DNA of 64,000 bases from Nitrospirota bacterium (GTDB lineage: Bacteria; Nitrospinota_A; UBA7883; JACRGQ01). Made by a program: the position numbers and the translations under genes. The stretch covers positions 62,001 through 126,000 of the forward strand of contig JAJRYD010000020.1 of the NCBI GenBank assembly GCA_024275955.1. Direction: 5' to 3'. Under the pieces are notes generated by a model. The model made no database searches. It was not told the DNA's origin and saw only the letters and a list, made by a program, of their open reading frames with translations. Below, one piece after another: positions 56,227 through 64,000 of this stretch (positions are counted from its first letter, which is position 1; each line of letters begins with the position of its first letter).

Positions 56227-58059
56227 TCAATCCGAACTGCGGCTGTACGCCTGAAACCTCGAAACAGCTTTAGCAATAAACCTGCCGGTTAAGAAACTGA
56301 AAAATACGGCATACCCAAAAAGCAAAAACCCGGCGATAAGATTTGCTATTTTCTGTTTTAGCGGAACCTTGAACAAAAATGGTTTGTATGAGATAAACGC
56401 TTCCAGAGCTCCTTTCTGGTCAGCTTTAAAGTGGTCTCCCGGCGCGCAACTGTTTTCCTCCGGGTAAACGTAGCAGGCAGGGTTTTTCATATTAAACATT
56501 CCTTCCCTTACTGTAAAAACAGAGCCAGGCTGTAGATTTTTAAGCGGGAAGCTTTCGAGTCGATATCCGAAAATTGGTTCGTAGCAAAACATGTAGGAAA
56601 ACCCTTTCGCTATTGAGTTGTTGCGGTTCTCCAATGGGAGGGGGGTTCCTTTACCATCAAGCAGTAGCGATATTTCGCTAATTTTGGGAGCAAACCCTTT
56701 GCCGCCACTCTTTGCGTACGCTTTTAGGATAGGCTCATACTCATAATTCTGCGCGTGGTAGTAACTTCTATCTAGAAAAATGTTTATCATTACAACTACC
56801 GCAATACCGACAATGGCAACATGTTTTTTATACTTTTCCAAAAAGGATTCTTTTTCCAAGATTACCGTGGTGAGCATTATTACTGGTAGAATATAGAACG
56901 AAAACCAGCGAAGCAGGGTGCTACTCTGTTTAAAAAATGGAATGCTTTTCAAAAAAGTGTTCCATGAGACAGAATAATAGTTTAGCAAAAGCGGAACCAG
57001 AAAGGTCAGCATCAAGGCTATCGCCAAAAATCCTTTTGCTGGATTGATATTTTTTAAAACACGCCGAAAAGTGCCAGCATAGAGAAAGCTTAGGCATCCG
57101 GCTGTTAAAATTATGAGAGGAAGAAAAGTTATTCCAAATTCAAATTCATGCCTCCCCAGTTTCCACTGCTGATTGACCATAACTGTGTTCGCGTAAATAT
57201 AATCTGGCATCCAAAAAAGGGATTCTAATAAAACTAGGAGGAGAGTGGAAATTTCCGGAATTCCCGGTAAGGGATAAAAGTCTCTCGGAAAATGTTTTAG
57301 AAAACTTATGCCACTAATAATTGATGGCAGTGTCAAAGCAATCGCGAGTGATGTGGCAGAAACAAACTTTAAGAGAAGGTGCCGTAGTCGAAAACTATCT
57401 ATATTCAAGAGCCCATAAATAAGACCTATCGCCAAGACCGACAGCATAAGAGGAGGAAGAAGCTGGGACATTCCAGAGTAGTAGGCGTAAGCTACAAGAA
57501 ACCCCGCGAGCGCGCTGTCGACAAAGAGCCTCTGCTTGGTATTTGCAGGACGGATAATGATGAGTGCTATCATCGGTGCCAGCATGTAGCTGTGAAACGT
57601 GATATGCCCTGTTAGCAGTGAATGTGAATAAAAAGTATTAAAGAGAAAAAGCGTCGCTCCAAAAACGGCTGTAGCAGTACTGATCTTAAAAATGTTTTTA
57701 GCGAGAAAATAGAATCCAAAAAAACCTATGCCGCCAAACAGTGTCGCGGTTAGCTGTATGGCAAGTAGAGGGTTGACGAAGAGTGTCAAAAATTGCGGAA
57801 CGGAAAAATATGCCGCTTGCGGGTTGGCAAATTTTGGAAGCCCTCCGCAGAATGACGGCGTGAACCATGGAATGCTAAAGAGCCCGTTGACCTTCTGCCA
57901 ATAATACCCGTCAAGCATGTTTGGAAAAAAGTAGGCCAAATCGTGGCCCAATTTCCCAAATCGGTTAGGATAGAAATCGGAATATATAACGTGGTAAATC
58001 GCTAGAAGCACGGCAGAAATCAAAACCAGACGATATCTTTTCAGATAGACACTAAACAT
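56227..58059 (-). CDS. large polytopic membrane protein, GT-C-like
   Basis: A 610-residue protein with about 11-12 membrane helices and an extracytoplasmic C-terminal part. The first loop has LGHDLAYFFPNML and WFTPSFCGGLPKFANPQAAYF, a pattern seen in bacterial GT-C or YfhO-like membrane proteins. I recognise no specific family and no clear catalytic Asp pair beyond HD in the first loop. It is a single gene flanked by lysR and tRNA-Asp. A surface glycan role is possible but unproven. Confidence 0.6.
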   Translation of the reverse strand: MFSVYLKRYRLVLISAVLLAIYHVIYSDFYPNRFGKLGHDLAYFFPNMLDGYYWQKVNGLFSIPWFTPSFCGGLPKFANPQAAYFSVPQFLTLFVNPLLAIQLTATLFGGIGFFGFYFLAKNIFKISTATAVFGATLFLFNTFYSHSLLTGHITFHSYMLAPMIALIIIRPANTKQRLFVDSALAGFLVAYAYYSGMSQLLPPLMLSVLAIGLIYGLLNIDSFRLRHLLLKFVSATSLAIALTLPSIISGISFLKHFPRDFYPLPGIPEISTLLLVLLESLFWMPDYIYANTVMVNQQWKLGRHEFEFGITFLPLIILTAGCLSFLYAGTFRRVLKNINPAKGFLAIALMLTFLVPLLLNYYSVSWNTFLKSIPFFKQSSTLLRWFSFYILPVIMLTTVILEKESFLEKYKKHVAIVGIAVVVMINIFLDRSYYHAQNYEYEPILKAYAKSGGKGFAPKISEISLLLDGKGTPLPLENRNNSIAKGFSYMFCYEPIFGYRLESFPLKNLQPGSVFTVREGMFNMKNPACYVYPEENSCAPGDHFKADQKGALEAFISYKPFLFKVPLKQKIANLIAGFLLFGYAVFFSFLTGRFIAKAVSRFQAYSRSSD

Positions 58060-58109
58060 CCAAAAAAGAGTATCGCATTTGAGGCTTTGAGTCAGTAAAA
58101 CCTTTAAAG

Positions 58110-58186
58110 TGGCGGGGTTGACGAGATTCGAACTCGCGACCTCCTGCGTGACAGGCAGGCGTTCTAACCAGCTGAACTACAACCCC
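58110..58186 (-). tRNA. tRNA-Asp (GTC)
   Basis: The minus strand folds with acceptor GGGGTTG/CAACCCC, D arm AGTTCAGCTGGTTAGAAC, and anticodon stem CCTGC/GCAGG with loop CTGTCAC (anticodon GTC at 58152-58150). The T arm contains AGTTCGAATCT and CCA is encoded. Length is 77 bases including CCA. Confidence 0.95.
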
Positions 58187-58490
58187 ATCGGCATACCGAA
58201 GATGGATTGTAGTTCGCTTTGGAAACTCAGTCAATCAAAAATAGCTGACAGTTCCTCTTTGTTGATGCTGTATCCGTAATCGCTAGTTACATGTCCCAAG
58301 TTCATATCACCCAAAAGCTCTCGTAGTTTACATAATATACATTATCGGCAAAAAGCAGAGGGAGGCCAAAAGAGTATGACCAGATGCGCGAAATACTAGC
58401 AGAGGCTCTCTTCTCCTCCTTAAGAATCGGAAACTTGTGTAAGCCAGCTCTATTTGCGTTAAAATGGCGACAAGCAGTAGGAGCAATAAT

Positions 58491-59027
58491 ATGAGATGCA
58501 TGATTTTCCTGTTTACCATAATCGCTTTTCTTTCGGCTGACTTTGGCATAAGCGATGCCAAAGACTACAAAAGAACAAGCGATAAAAAGCTCGAAAAGGT
58601 TCTGACAAAAATGCAGTACCAAGTTACACGCAAAAACGGCACCGAACCGCCATACAGAAACGAGTATTGGGACAGCAAGAAAAATGGCATCTACGTCGAC
58701 ATAGTTTCTGGTGAGCCGTTATTCAGCTCGCTCGATAAGTACGACAGCAAGTCTGGCTGGCCAAGCTTCACCAAAGCGCTGGAAGACAGCAATATCGTTG
58801 AAAAAGAAGATAACAGCCTCTTTATCACTCGGACAGAAGTGAGGAGTAGAGATGGCGACTCGCATCTTGGCCATCTGTTCAAAGACGGCCCTCCACCGAT
58901 GAACAACAGGTATTGCATAAACTCTGCCGCACTAAGGTTTGTATCTATGGAAGATTTAGAAAAAGAAGGCTACAGCGAATACCAAGCGCTATTCGGTAAT
59001 CAAAGCTCAATTAAGGAAACGAAATGA
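58491..59027 (+). CDS. msrB: exported peptide-methionine (R)-S-oxide reductase, zinc-free one-Cys type
   Basis: 178 residues from the ATG at 58491, with AGGAG seven bases upstream; this start yields a signal peptide ending near ISDA. The MsrB core shows [19 protein letters not shown] and the catalytic [11 protein letters not shown] near residue 150. The zinc CxxC pairs and the recycling Cys before GWPSF are absent ([10 protein letters not shown]). The mature protein thus has a single Cys. It reduces oxidised methionine in the periplasm and overlaps msrA by four bases. Confidence 0.92.
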   Translation: MRCMIFLFTIIAFLSADFGISDAKDYKRTSDKKLEKVLTKMQYQVTRKNGTEPPYRNEYWDSKKNGIYVDIVSGEPLFSSLDKYDSKSGWPSFTKALEDSNIVEKEDNSLFITRTEVRSRDGDSHLGHLFKDGPPPMNNRYCINSAALRFVSMEDLEKEGYSEYQALFGNQSSIKETK

Positions 59028-59650
59028 AATGGATATCGGCGTTTGTACTTCTTCCCCTTATTTTCGTTTCCAGCGGAATAGTTGCCGCAGAGCAAAAAGC
59101 AACTGAAATGTCAGGCACCCAAGTTGCGAACCTAGAGACCGCAATATTCGCTGGAGGCTGTTTCTGGTGCATGGAGCCGCCGTTTGAAAGACTCAACGGT
59201 GTTCTTGATGTCGTTTCCGGCTATACAGGCGGTCACACCTCAAACCCGACATACGAGGAAGCTTCATCCGGCACTACCGGCCACACGGAGGCGGTGCAGA
59301 TATCGTATGACCCATCAAAAATAAGCTACGAGAAACTACTTGAAGTTTTTTGGATGAATATAGATCCCACAACATCCAACGGGCAATTTGTTGATGTAGG
59401 CAAACAGTACCGCCCTGGCATTTTTTACCATTCTAAAAAGCAAAAAATGCTTGCCGAAGCATCTAAAAAAAACCTGGCGCAGAGCGGACGGTTCAATAAG
59501 CCTATAACTGTGGAGATTACCGAAGCATCGCCCTTCTATCGAGCAGAGGAATACCATCAGGATTACCACAAGAAAAACCCGCTACGCTACAAATATTATC
59601 GCTTCAGCTCCGGTAGAGACAAGTTCCTCGATGAGGTCTGGAAAAAATAA
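59024..59650 (+). CDS. msrA: exported peptide-methionine (S)-S-oxide reductase
   Basis: A 208-residue protein. A signal peptide (ending near GIVAAE) is followed by the catalytic [13 protein letters not shown] near residue 45. [30 protein letters not shown] and [13 protein letters not shown] are all typical of MsrA. Cysteines occur only in GCFWC, with no C-terminal recycling pair. It is coupled to msrB by ATGA overlap, so both epimers of periplasmic Met-sulfoxide are covered. Confidence 0.95.
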   Translation: MKWISAFVLLPLIFVSSGIVAAEQKATEMSGTQVANLETAIFAGGCFWCMEPPFERLNGVLDVVSGYTGGHTSNPTYEEASSGTTGHTEAVQISYDPSKISYEKLLEVFWMNIDPTTSNGQFVDVGKQYRPGIFYHSKKQKMLAEASKKNLAQSGRFNKPITVEITEASPFYRAEEYHQDYHKKNPLRYKYYRFSSGRDKFLDEVWKK

Positions 59651-59741
59651 AGCTCGCGTAGGAATTCTCATTTTCTTTCCTCGCCCACTCATCAAGTTTT
59701 TACGGGCAAGCTCTCTTGCTTTGCTATCTGCTGGAAAAACT

Positions 59742-60632
59742 TTATGATTGGGATATGCCGAGAAACTGTTCCGCTCGCTCCAGCTCTAGTTGGGCAAGCC
59801 GGAGAAGATCTGGAGTGTCACTAACATCTAGCCCCAAGTCATGCCAAGCTCCTTCGCTGGAAGAATCCGGCATAAGATGGACAGAATTTTCAAAAGCTCC
59901 CTGGCTGGCGACGATAAAATCGGCAATGTGAACAGCCTGACAAAGTATTTTATCGCCAGCTGGGCATCTATCTGGTGTGTGATGGTTTTCTACTATGTTT
60001 ATAAGCCGTTCGCTGAGGTTCCATCTTTTAAAAACTCTTGCCGCTATATATGCGTGGTTTAAGCCCAATTTTTCATCTTCAACAACTAAAGTTGATCTAT
60101 GGGTCTTAGCGGCATCTTTGACGACCTCTTGGAAAAGATCGCTAAAATGTATATCCAACAGAAAAATCCCGACATCATGGAAAAGACCGGCAGTAAAGGC
60201 AAGTTCCATATCACTAGAAGAAAACCCAAGCTTTGCGACAATTTCCTTAGAAAGCAACGCGCATGAAAGGCTATGTTGCCAAAACGACTTCAAAGGAACC
60301 CGTTCGGAAGTTTTCGAGAACATATTTACAGCACCAAACGCCATGCAAACATTTTGAACTTCGCTGATTCCAATTCTGACAAGAGCCTGCCTTACAGATG
60401 TAACCTCACCGCCTAAAGAGATGTAAAACGGCGAATTGACAAGCTTTAGAATATGGGCAGTCAAAGCAATATCAGATTCGATAATTGCGGCAAAATCCCC
60501 TATTCCCGCGCCCTGATCAGCAATTTTCTCGTTTAATTTTAGTATCGCGTTTGGAAAAGATGGTAAATCTTCCAGCGCGTCTATCGTCTTTAGAATATCT
60601 TTGGCAATACCTGCCTGCTTGCTGTCTGTCAA
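59742..60632 (-). CDS. HDOD-domain signalling protein
   Basis: A 296-residue protein with an HDOD domain over residues about 12-215: LPSFPNAILKLNEKIAD, IIESDIALTAHILKLVNSPFY, VRQALVRIGISEVQN. FTAGLFHDVGIFLLD follows, with an HD pair, and HHTPD. HDOD proteins are usually non-catalytic regulators of motility or cyclic-di-GMP signalling. Its start overlaps the cheR stop by four bases, tying it to the chemotaxis cluster. Confidence 0.88.
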   Translation of the reverse strand: MTDSKQAGIAKDILKTIDALEDLPSFPNAILKLNEKIADQGAGIGDFAAIIESDIALTAHILKLVNSPFYISLGGEVTSVRQALVRIGISEVQNVCMAFGAVNMFSKTSERVPLKSFWQHSLSCALLSKEIVAKLGFSSSDMELAFTAGLFHDVGIFLLDIHFSDLFQEVVKDAAKTHRSTLVVEDEKLGLNHAYIAARVFKRWNLSERLINIVENHHTPDRCPAGDKILCQAVHIADFIVASQGAFENSVHLMPDSSSEGAWHDLGLDVSDTPDLLRLAQLELERAEQFLGISQS

Positions 60633-61471
60633 CTTTTTACCTTGTAGTAAATTGCGCCATCGCTTTTTATAGTTTGAAACGCTGATGAATAATTTAGCAT
60701 AGACTCCGAAGCACCGAGAAAAAAGGTTCCGCCGCTATTTAGTGAGGCGGCATACTTTGAAAACAGTGTTTTTTTAAAATCTTGCGAAAAATAAATAGCA
60801 ACATTTCTGCAAAAAATGATATCAAACTTGCCCAAGGACTGAAAGCTATCCTGCAGGTTAAAGCGATTAAACTCCACAAACTTTTTAACATCCGCTTTAA
60901 TAGAGTAAATATCATTATCAGCATCAAAGTATTTCTTTTTCATCTCCTCAGGCAACCCCCTCGAAATTGTAAAAGAATCGTACTTTCCGTTCATTGCTAA
61001 AAAAAGAGCACTATTGGAAATATCTGTGGCAAATATCTCAACTACGGATGGGTGTAAAATATGGTTTTCCCTTATAAATTCCATCACAGTCATAGCAATA
61101 GAGTAAGGTTCTTGCCCAGTGGAGCAACCAGCCGACCAGATTCTGATTTTTTCCTTTTTACCTGTTTTTATATTTTTAAGAAATTCAGGAAGAAGTGTTT
61201 TCTGAAGTGAGTTGAATGGGTGCTTATCACGAAACCAAAGCGATTCATTGGTCGTCATCGCATCTACGATTTTATCCCGCAGGCCCATGCCGCCATTTTT
61301 TTTTGCGTGTATGTAAAATTCTTTAAAATTTTTGCAGTCTGTTTCGTTCATCAAGCTTTTCAGCCTGCTTTCCACCAGATAGCTTTTTTCATCTCCTACC
61401 AGAATCCCGCAAGTATCATGAATGTATCCCCTCAAAAGAAGAAATTCTTCTCTGCTGATAGTTGTTGTCAT
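60629..61471 (-). CDS. cheR: chemotaxis protein methyltransferase CheR
   Basis: A 280-residue protein. The N-terminal all-helical domain ends at TTNESLWFRDKHPF. The SAM domain has IRIWSAGCSTGQEPYSIAM near residue 107 and DIIFCRNVAIYF near 218. It methylates glutamates of the chemoreceptor encoded upstream. It overlaps cheB and the HDOD gene by four bases each. Confidence 0.95.
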   Translation of the reverse strand: MTTTISREEFLLLRGYIHDTCGILVGDEKSYLVESRLKSLMNETDCKNFKEFYIHAKKNGGMGLRDKIVDAMTTNESLWFRDKHPFNSLQKTLLPEFLKNIKTGKKEKIRIWSAGCSTGQEPYSIAMTVMEFIRENHILHPSVVEIFATDISNSALFLAMNGKYDSFTISRGLPEEMKKKYFDADNDIYSIKADVKKFVEFNRFNLQDSFQSLGKFDIIFCRNVAIYFSQDFKKTLFSKYAASLNSGGTFFLGASESMLNYSSAFQTIKSDGAIYYKVKS

Positions 61472-62556
61472 CTTATAAAAGCGCTGTGCAGTTTGTTTTC
61501 GATATACGAAGGTATTTCTTCAAGATCAATACTTACATCTGAAAGGTCAGCTTCATCCACAGCTTTTGGCATAGCATAAATAACGCATGTTTCTTTGGAT
61601 TGAGTTATGCTCAAACATTGTTTCTGCTTAAGTTCCATCACGCCTTTCATCCCATCCTGTCCCATGCCGGTTAGAATAACGGAAATTACACCTTTATCGC
61701 CAAACACTTCTGCCAATGAGCGGTAAAGAACGTCAACTGCCGGCTTACAACTATTCTCTGGAGGACCATCGTCAAATCTTACGATAGTGTCACCGTTGTC
61801 TTCAGCGACAATCATATGCGTACCACCTGGAGAGATGAGCAATTTTCCACGTTCTAGTTTTTCGCCATCCTTAGCTTCAACAACATTGAGGGGGGAAAGT
61901 TTGTTAAGTGCTTCGGCCAGCGAAGCGGTGAAGCCTTTGGGCATATGCTGGACCAAAACTATCGGTAATGGAAAATTGGCAGGAAACTTGGGAATCATCT
62001 TAGACAAAGACTCCGGCCCGCCAGTAGAGACACCAATAGCAACTACACCAAACTTTGTCGGCAATAAAAATGAAGACTTCTTTCTCCGCGGCGGCTCGGG
62101 AAGAGTGGGAGGTGCCGGCTTTTTGCTTTCAATAGCTTTGCCAAGAGATATCAGCCTCATCATCACGATATTGATTACTTTTTTTATTTCTCCTGTAATC
62201 GTAGCAACGTTTTGAGTGAAATCTTTTGAGGACGGTTTTTCTATAAACTCTAAGGCTCCATTTTCCAGAGCTTCTACAATCTGTTTTGACTCACGTGTAC
62301 CGACTGAGCTTACCATTATGACCAAAGTGTCGGGGTGGCGTTTGCGTATTTCCTTTAAAGTCTCCAACCCATCCATCTCAGGCATGTTGACATCAAGAAA
62401 TACCAAATCTACCGCGGTAATCGCCATCTTCTTAAGGGCGATTACCCCGTTAGATGCTGAACCGATAATCTCGAGGTCGTCAAGCTGGCTAACTACCTCA
62501 GAAAGAATCTTTCGGTAGATAGCCATGTCATCCACGACCATTACTTTTATTGCCAT
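61468..62556 (-). CDS. cheB: chemotaxis methylesterase CheB
   Basis: A 362-residue protein. A receiver domain comes first (VVDDMAIYRK, VFLDVNMPEMDG, FIEKPSSK), then a linker, then the methylesterase domain with the catalytic Ser in GVSTGGPESL. QHMPKGFT and VILTGMGQDGMKG carry the His and Asp of the triad. It demethylates receptors when phosphorylated. It lies 41 bases after the receptor gene; cheA and cheW are not in the window. Confidence 0.95.
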   Translation of the reverse strand: MAIKVMVVDDMAIYRKILSEVVSQLDDLEIIGSASNGVIALKKMAITAVDLVFLDVNMPEMDGLETLKEIRKRHPDTLVIMVSSVGTRESKQIVEALENGALEFIEKPSSKDFTQNVATITGEIKKVINIVMMRLISLGKAIESKKPAPPTLPEPPRRKKSSFLLPTKFGVVAIGVSTGGPESLSKMIPKFPANFPLPIVLVQHMPKGFTASLAEALNKLSPLNVVEAKDGEKLERGKLLISPGGTHMIVAEDNGDTIVRFDDGPPENSCKPAVDVLYRSLAEVFGDKGVISVILTGMGQDGMKGVMELKQKQCLSITQSKETCVIYAMPKAVDEADLSDVSIDLEEIPSYIENKLHSAFIR

Positions 62557-62597
62557 GCTTTTCCTTCTGCCTGCAAATTATTTAAGTTGGCAGTGAT

Positions 62598-64000
62598 TCA
62601 GTTGACCTCTTTTTCAAGCCGGTCAAGCAATAAAAACATTTCGTTTGTCAGGGTTTCAAATCCAGAATATATTTCGACAGCCTTTTGCTTGTTCTCGCTA
62701 TTCATCAGCTCTACTATCTCTTTTCCAACAGAATGAATCTGCTCATGCCATTTATCTATTTCCTTAAAAGTAGCTAGATGGCCAAACTCCCTTTGCCCTT
62801 CATTAAAATACCATTTACCGAAAACACAATCGCGGTGATTAAGCACTTCGTTCAAGGCTATTGTCTCTTTCCCCATAAGCATAGCGTTTAATTTTGCTTT
62901 CCATATATTGTGAGCCGCTTTTACCGGCGCGGAGTCAAACCGTTTTGACTCGACTTTGAACTTAGCGACAATCTGTTGAAGCGCGCTGGCTCTATCTGCC
63001 AGCTCAAGAGCATCTTTGTTGGTCTTACCTGCTCCATCAGCCGATTGCGATACGGCATCGCTAACATGCTGGATATTTTTTGTGACTTCCTGTGCCGCTT
63101 TCGCCGCCTCGACTATATTGCTGGTAATTTCAGACGTTGCTTGCGAGGTTTGCCCGATAGATCTAGCAATCTCGTTGCTTGTAGCCGACTGCTCTTCCAC
63201 TGCCGCCGCTATAGAATTTGAAATGGAACTAACTTCCTCAATAACACCAGATATAGATTTCATTGCCTCTGATGCCTCGCGAGTGTTCTTTTGAATTTCT
63301 TCAATTTTCTGACCAATACCTTCGGTAGCGGTAGATGTCTGTCTGGCCAAGTCCTTAACCTCGTTGGCGACAACGGCAAATCCTTTACCAGCTTCGCCGG
63401 CAGATGCCGCCTCGATTGTCGCGTTAAGCGCAAGAAAGTTGGTCTGTGATGCTATGTCGTTAATAACATCAAGCACCTTGCCGATTTCTTTTGAAGAGAT
63501 AGAGAGCTTTTCCATCATCTCATACGCCTTTTTGGCCTGGTCGTTCGCGTCGGAGGCTATTTGGGCTTCCCTTGTAGCATTTTTGGCTACCTCCCCTATT
63601 GAGGCGCTCATCTCTTCCACCGCCGCCGCGACAGTATTGATAGATTCCGAAACATTCTCAGAAGATTCGGCCATATTATTTATATTGCTTGAGAGTTCTT
63701 CCGCTCCAGCCGCGATACTTGAAGACCGTGAGTTTACCTCTTCCATATTAGATGCCATGTCGGTAGAAAGAGCGGTAAGCTTTTCAGATGAGCCGGCAAT
63801 GCTGACACTCTCTGCATTTATATTGCTCACCATCGCCGAAAGGCTTTTTGACATCTGGTTTAGCGACTGCGAAAGCCTAGAGATTTCATCCTCACCCTCA
63901 GATTCGGTGCGGTGAGTAAAGTCACCATCTGCGACTTGCTCGGCAAGCTCTATGTTCTGCCCGATTCTGGCAATAATTCTTATGGCAAGAAAATATGTCA
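62598..64000 (-). CDS. methyl-accepting chemotaxis protein with C-terminal CZB domain (5' end outside window)
   Basis: The frame is open to the right edge, so the sensor part is missing; about 466 residues are visible. Next to the edge is a HAMP-like segment ([15 protein letters not shown]). The signalling domain has the hairpin [17 protein letters not shown] and [16 protein letters not shown]. The C-terminal 120 residues form a CZB zinc-binding domain: [25 protein letters not shown] and HEQIH, the three-His-one-Cys layout. CZB receptors respond to zinc or hypochlorite-type signals in known cases. Confidence 0.93.
   Translation of the reverse strand, partial: TYFLAIRIIARIGQNIELAEQVADGDFTHRTESEGEDEISRLSQSLNQMSKSLSAMVSNINAESVSIAGSSEKLTALSTDMASNMEEVNSRSSSIAAGAEELSSNINNMAESSENVSESINTVAAAVEEMSASIGEVAKNATREAQIASDANDQAKKAYEMMEKLSISSKEIGKVLDVINDIASQTNFLALNATIEAASAGEAGKGFAVVANEVKDLARQTSTATEGIGQKIEEIQKNTREASEAMKSISGVIEEVSSISNSIAAAVEEQSATSNEIARSIGQTSQATSEITSNIVEAAKAAQEVTKNIQHVSDAVSQSADGAGKTNKDALELADRASALQQIVAKFKVESKRFDSAPVKAAHNIWKAKLNAMLMGKETIALNEVLNHRDCVFGKWYFNEGQREFGHLATFKEIDKWHEQIHSVGKEIVELMNSENKQKAVEIYSGFETLTNEMFLLLDRLEKEVN

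Noticed and set aside
59690-59716. GCAAG/CTTGC hairpin followed by TTTG after msrA
   Set aside because: The stem is short and the T tract poor; not convincing as a terminator.

Overview
This 64-kb window is ordinary chromosome from a Gram-negative (diderm) bacterium. The outer-membrane and periplasmic parts are plain: Pal and YbgF, PpiD, a MlaE/F/D lipid-transport set, a type IV pilus PilY1, a FimV-like envelope protein, an LptM-like lipoprotein, and a PBP2/RodA pair. The gene content (ETF alpha/beta next to an ETF-quinone oxidoreductase with a ferredoxin tail, a DUF1015 protein, F0 genes atpZ-I-B-E separated from F1, a radical SAM protein fused to a DUF2344 domain, HDOD and CZB-chemoreceptor genes) resembles 'deltaproteobacterial' and related deep proteobacterial or Nitrospinota-type lineages. 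The sequence alone does not fix the genus.

Layout: 1-5.8 kb, the 3' part of a pilY1-like gene, a small secreted protein, a membrane protein carrying a degenerate spermidine-synthase fold, a partner membrane protein, and a CheY-like gene split by a -1 frameshift at a T_TTA_AAA heptamer. 5.8-11.9 kb, glutamate synthase gltB-gltD. 11.9-12.9 kb, a non-coding stretch, a decayed DUF218 (YdcF-like) gene and tRNA-Arg. 12.9-16.8 kb, engB, DUF1015 and a FimV/LysM/NTF2/SPOR protein. 16.9-22.7 kb, an accessory stretch: a TMTC-like membrane TPR protein, an IS3-family remnant, tRNA-Phe, and a radical SAM / methyltransferase / Alg14-like trio. 22.8-30.6 kb, dus, a phosphohexomutase, PBP2, RodA and a large radical SAM protein. 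30.7-38.6 kb, pnp-rpsO, the etf operon and the F0 operon. 38.8-48.3 kb, a DUF3187 protein, argH with an LptM-like lipoprotein, an MBL hydrolase, ppiD-ybgF-pal, aroA, ogt and surE. 48.4-54.9 kb, mlaE-F-D, tgt, a receiver-TPR protein and a MORN-repeat protein. 55-64 kb, a LysR regulator, a large membrane protein, tRNA-Asp, exported MsrB-MsrA, and an MCP-cheB-cheR-HDOD cluster that runs off the right edge.

How the genes work together: GltBD makes glutamate. The ETF and ETF-QO genes feed electrons from flavoprotein dehydrogenases to quinone, and the ATP synthase F0 genes use the resulting gradient. PBP2-RodA builds lateral wall, Pal, YbgF and Mla maintain the envelope, and the Msr pair repairs oxidised periplasmic proteins. 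The Che cluster and PilY1 point to motile or surface-associated life.

No clear new defence or mobile system is visible. The points most worth a second look are: the CheY-like frameshift at a canonical slippery heptamer; an in-frame ochre codon that splits pal between its lipoprotein anchor and its OmpA-type domain; a terminator abutting the ybgF start; the two-gene SpeE-like membrane module behind pilY1; an apparently leaderless aroA; a CTG-initiated etfB; and the mosaic FimV/SPOR protein. Several genes are broken (CheY-like, pal, DUF218, IS3 transposase), so sequencing or assembly error has to be excluded before biology is inferred.
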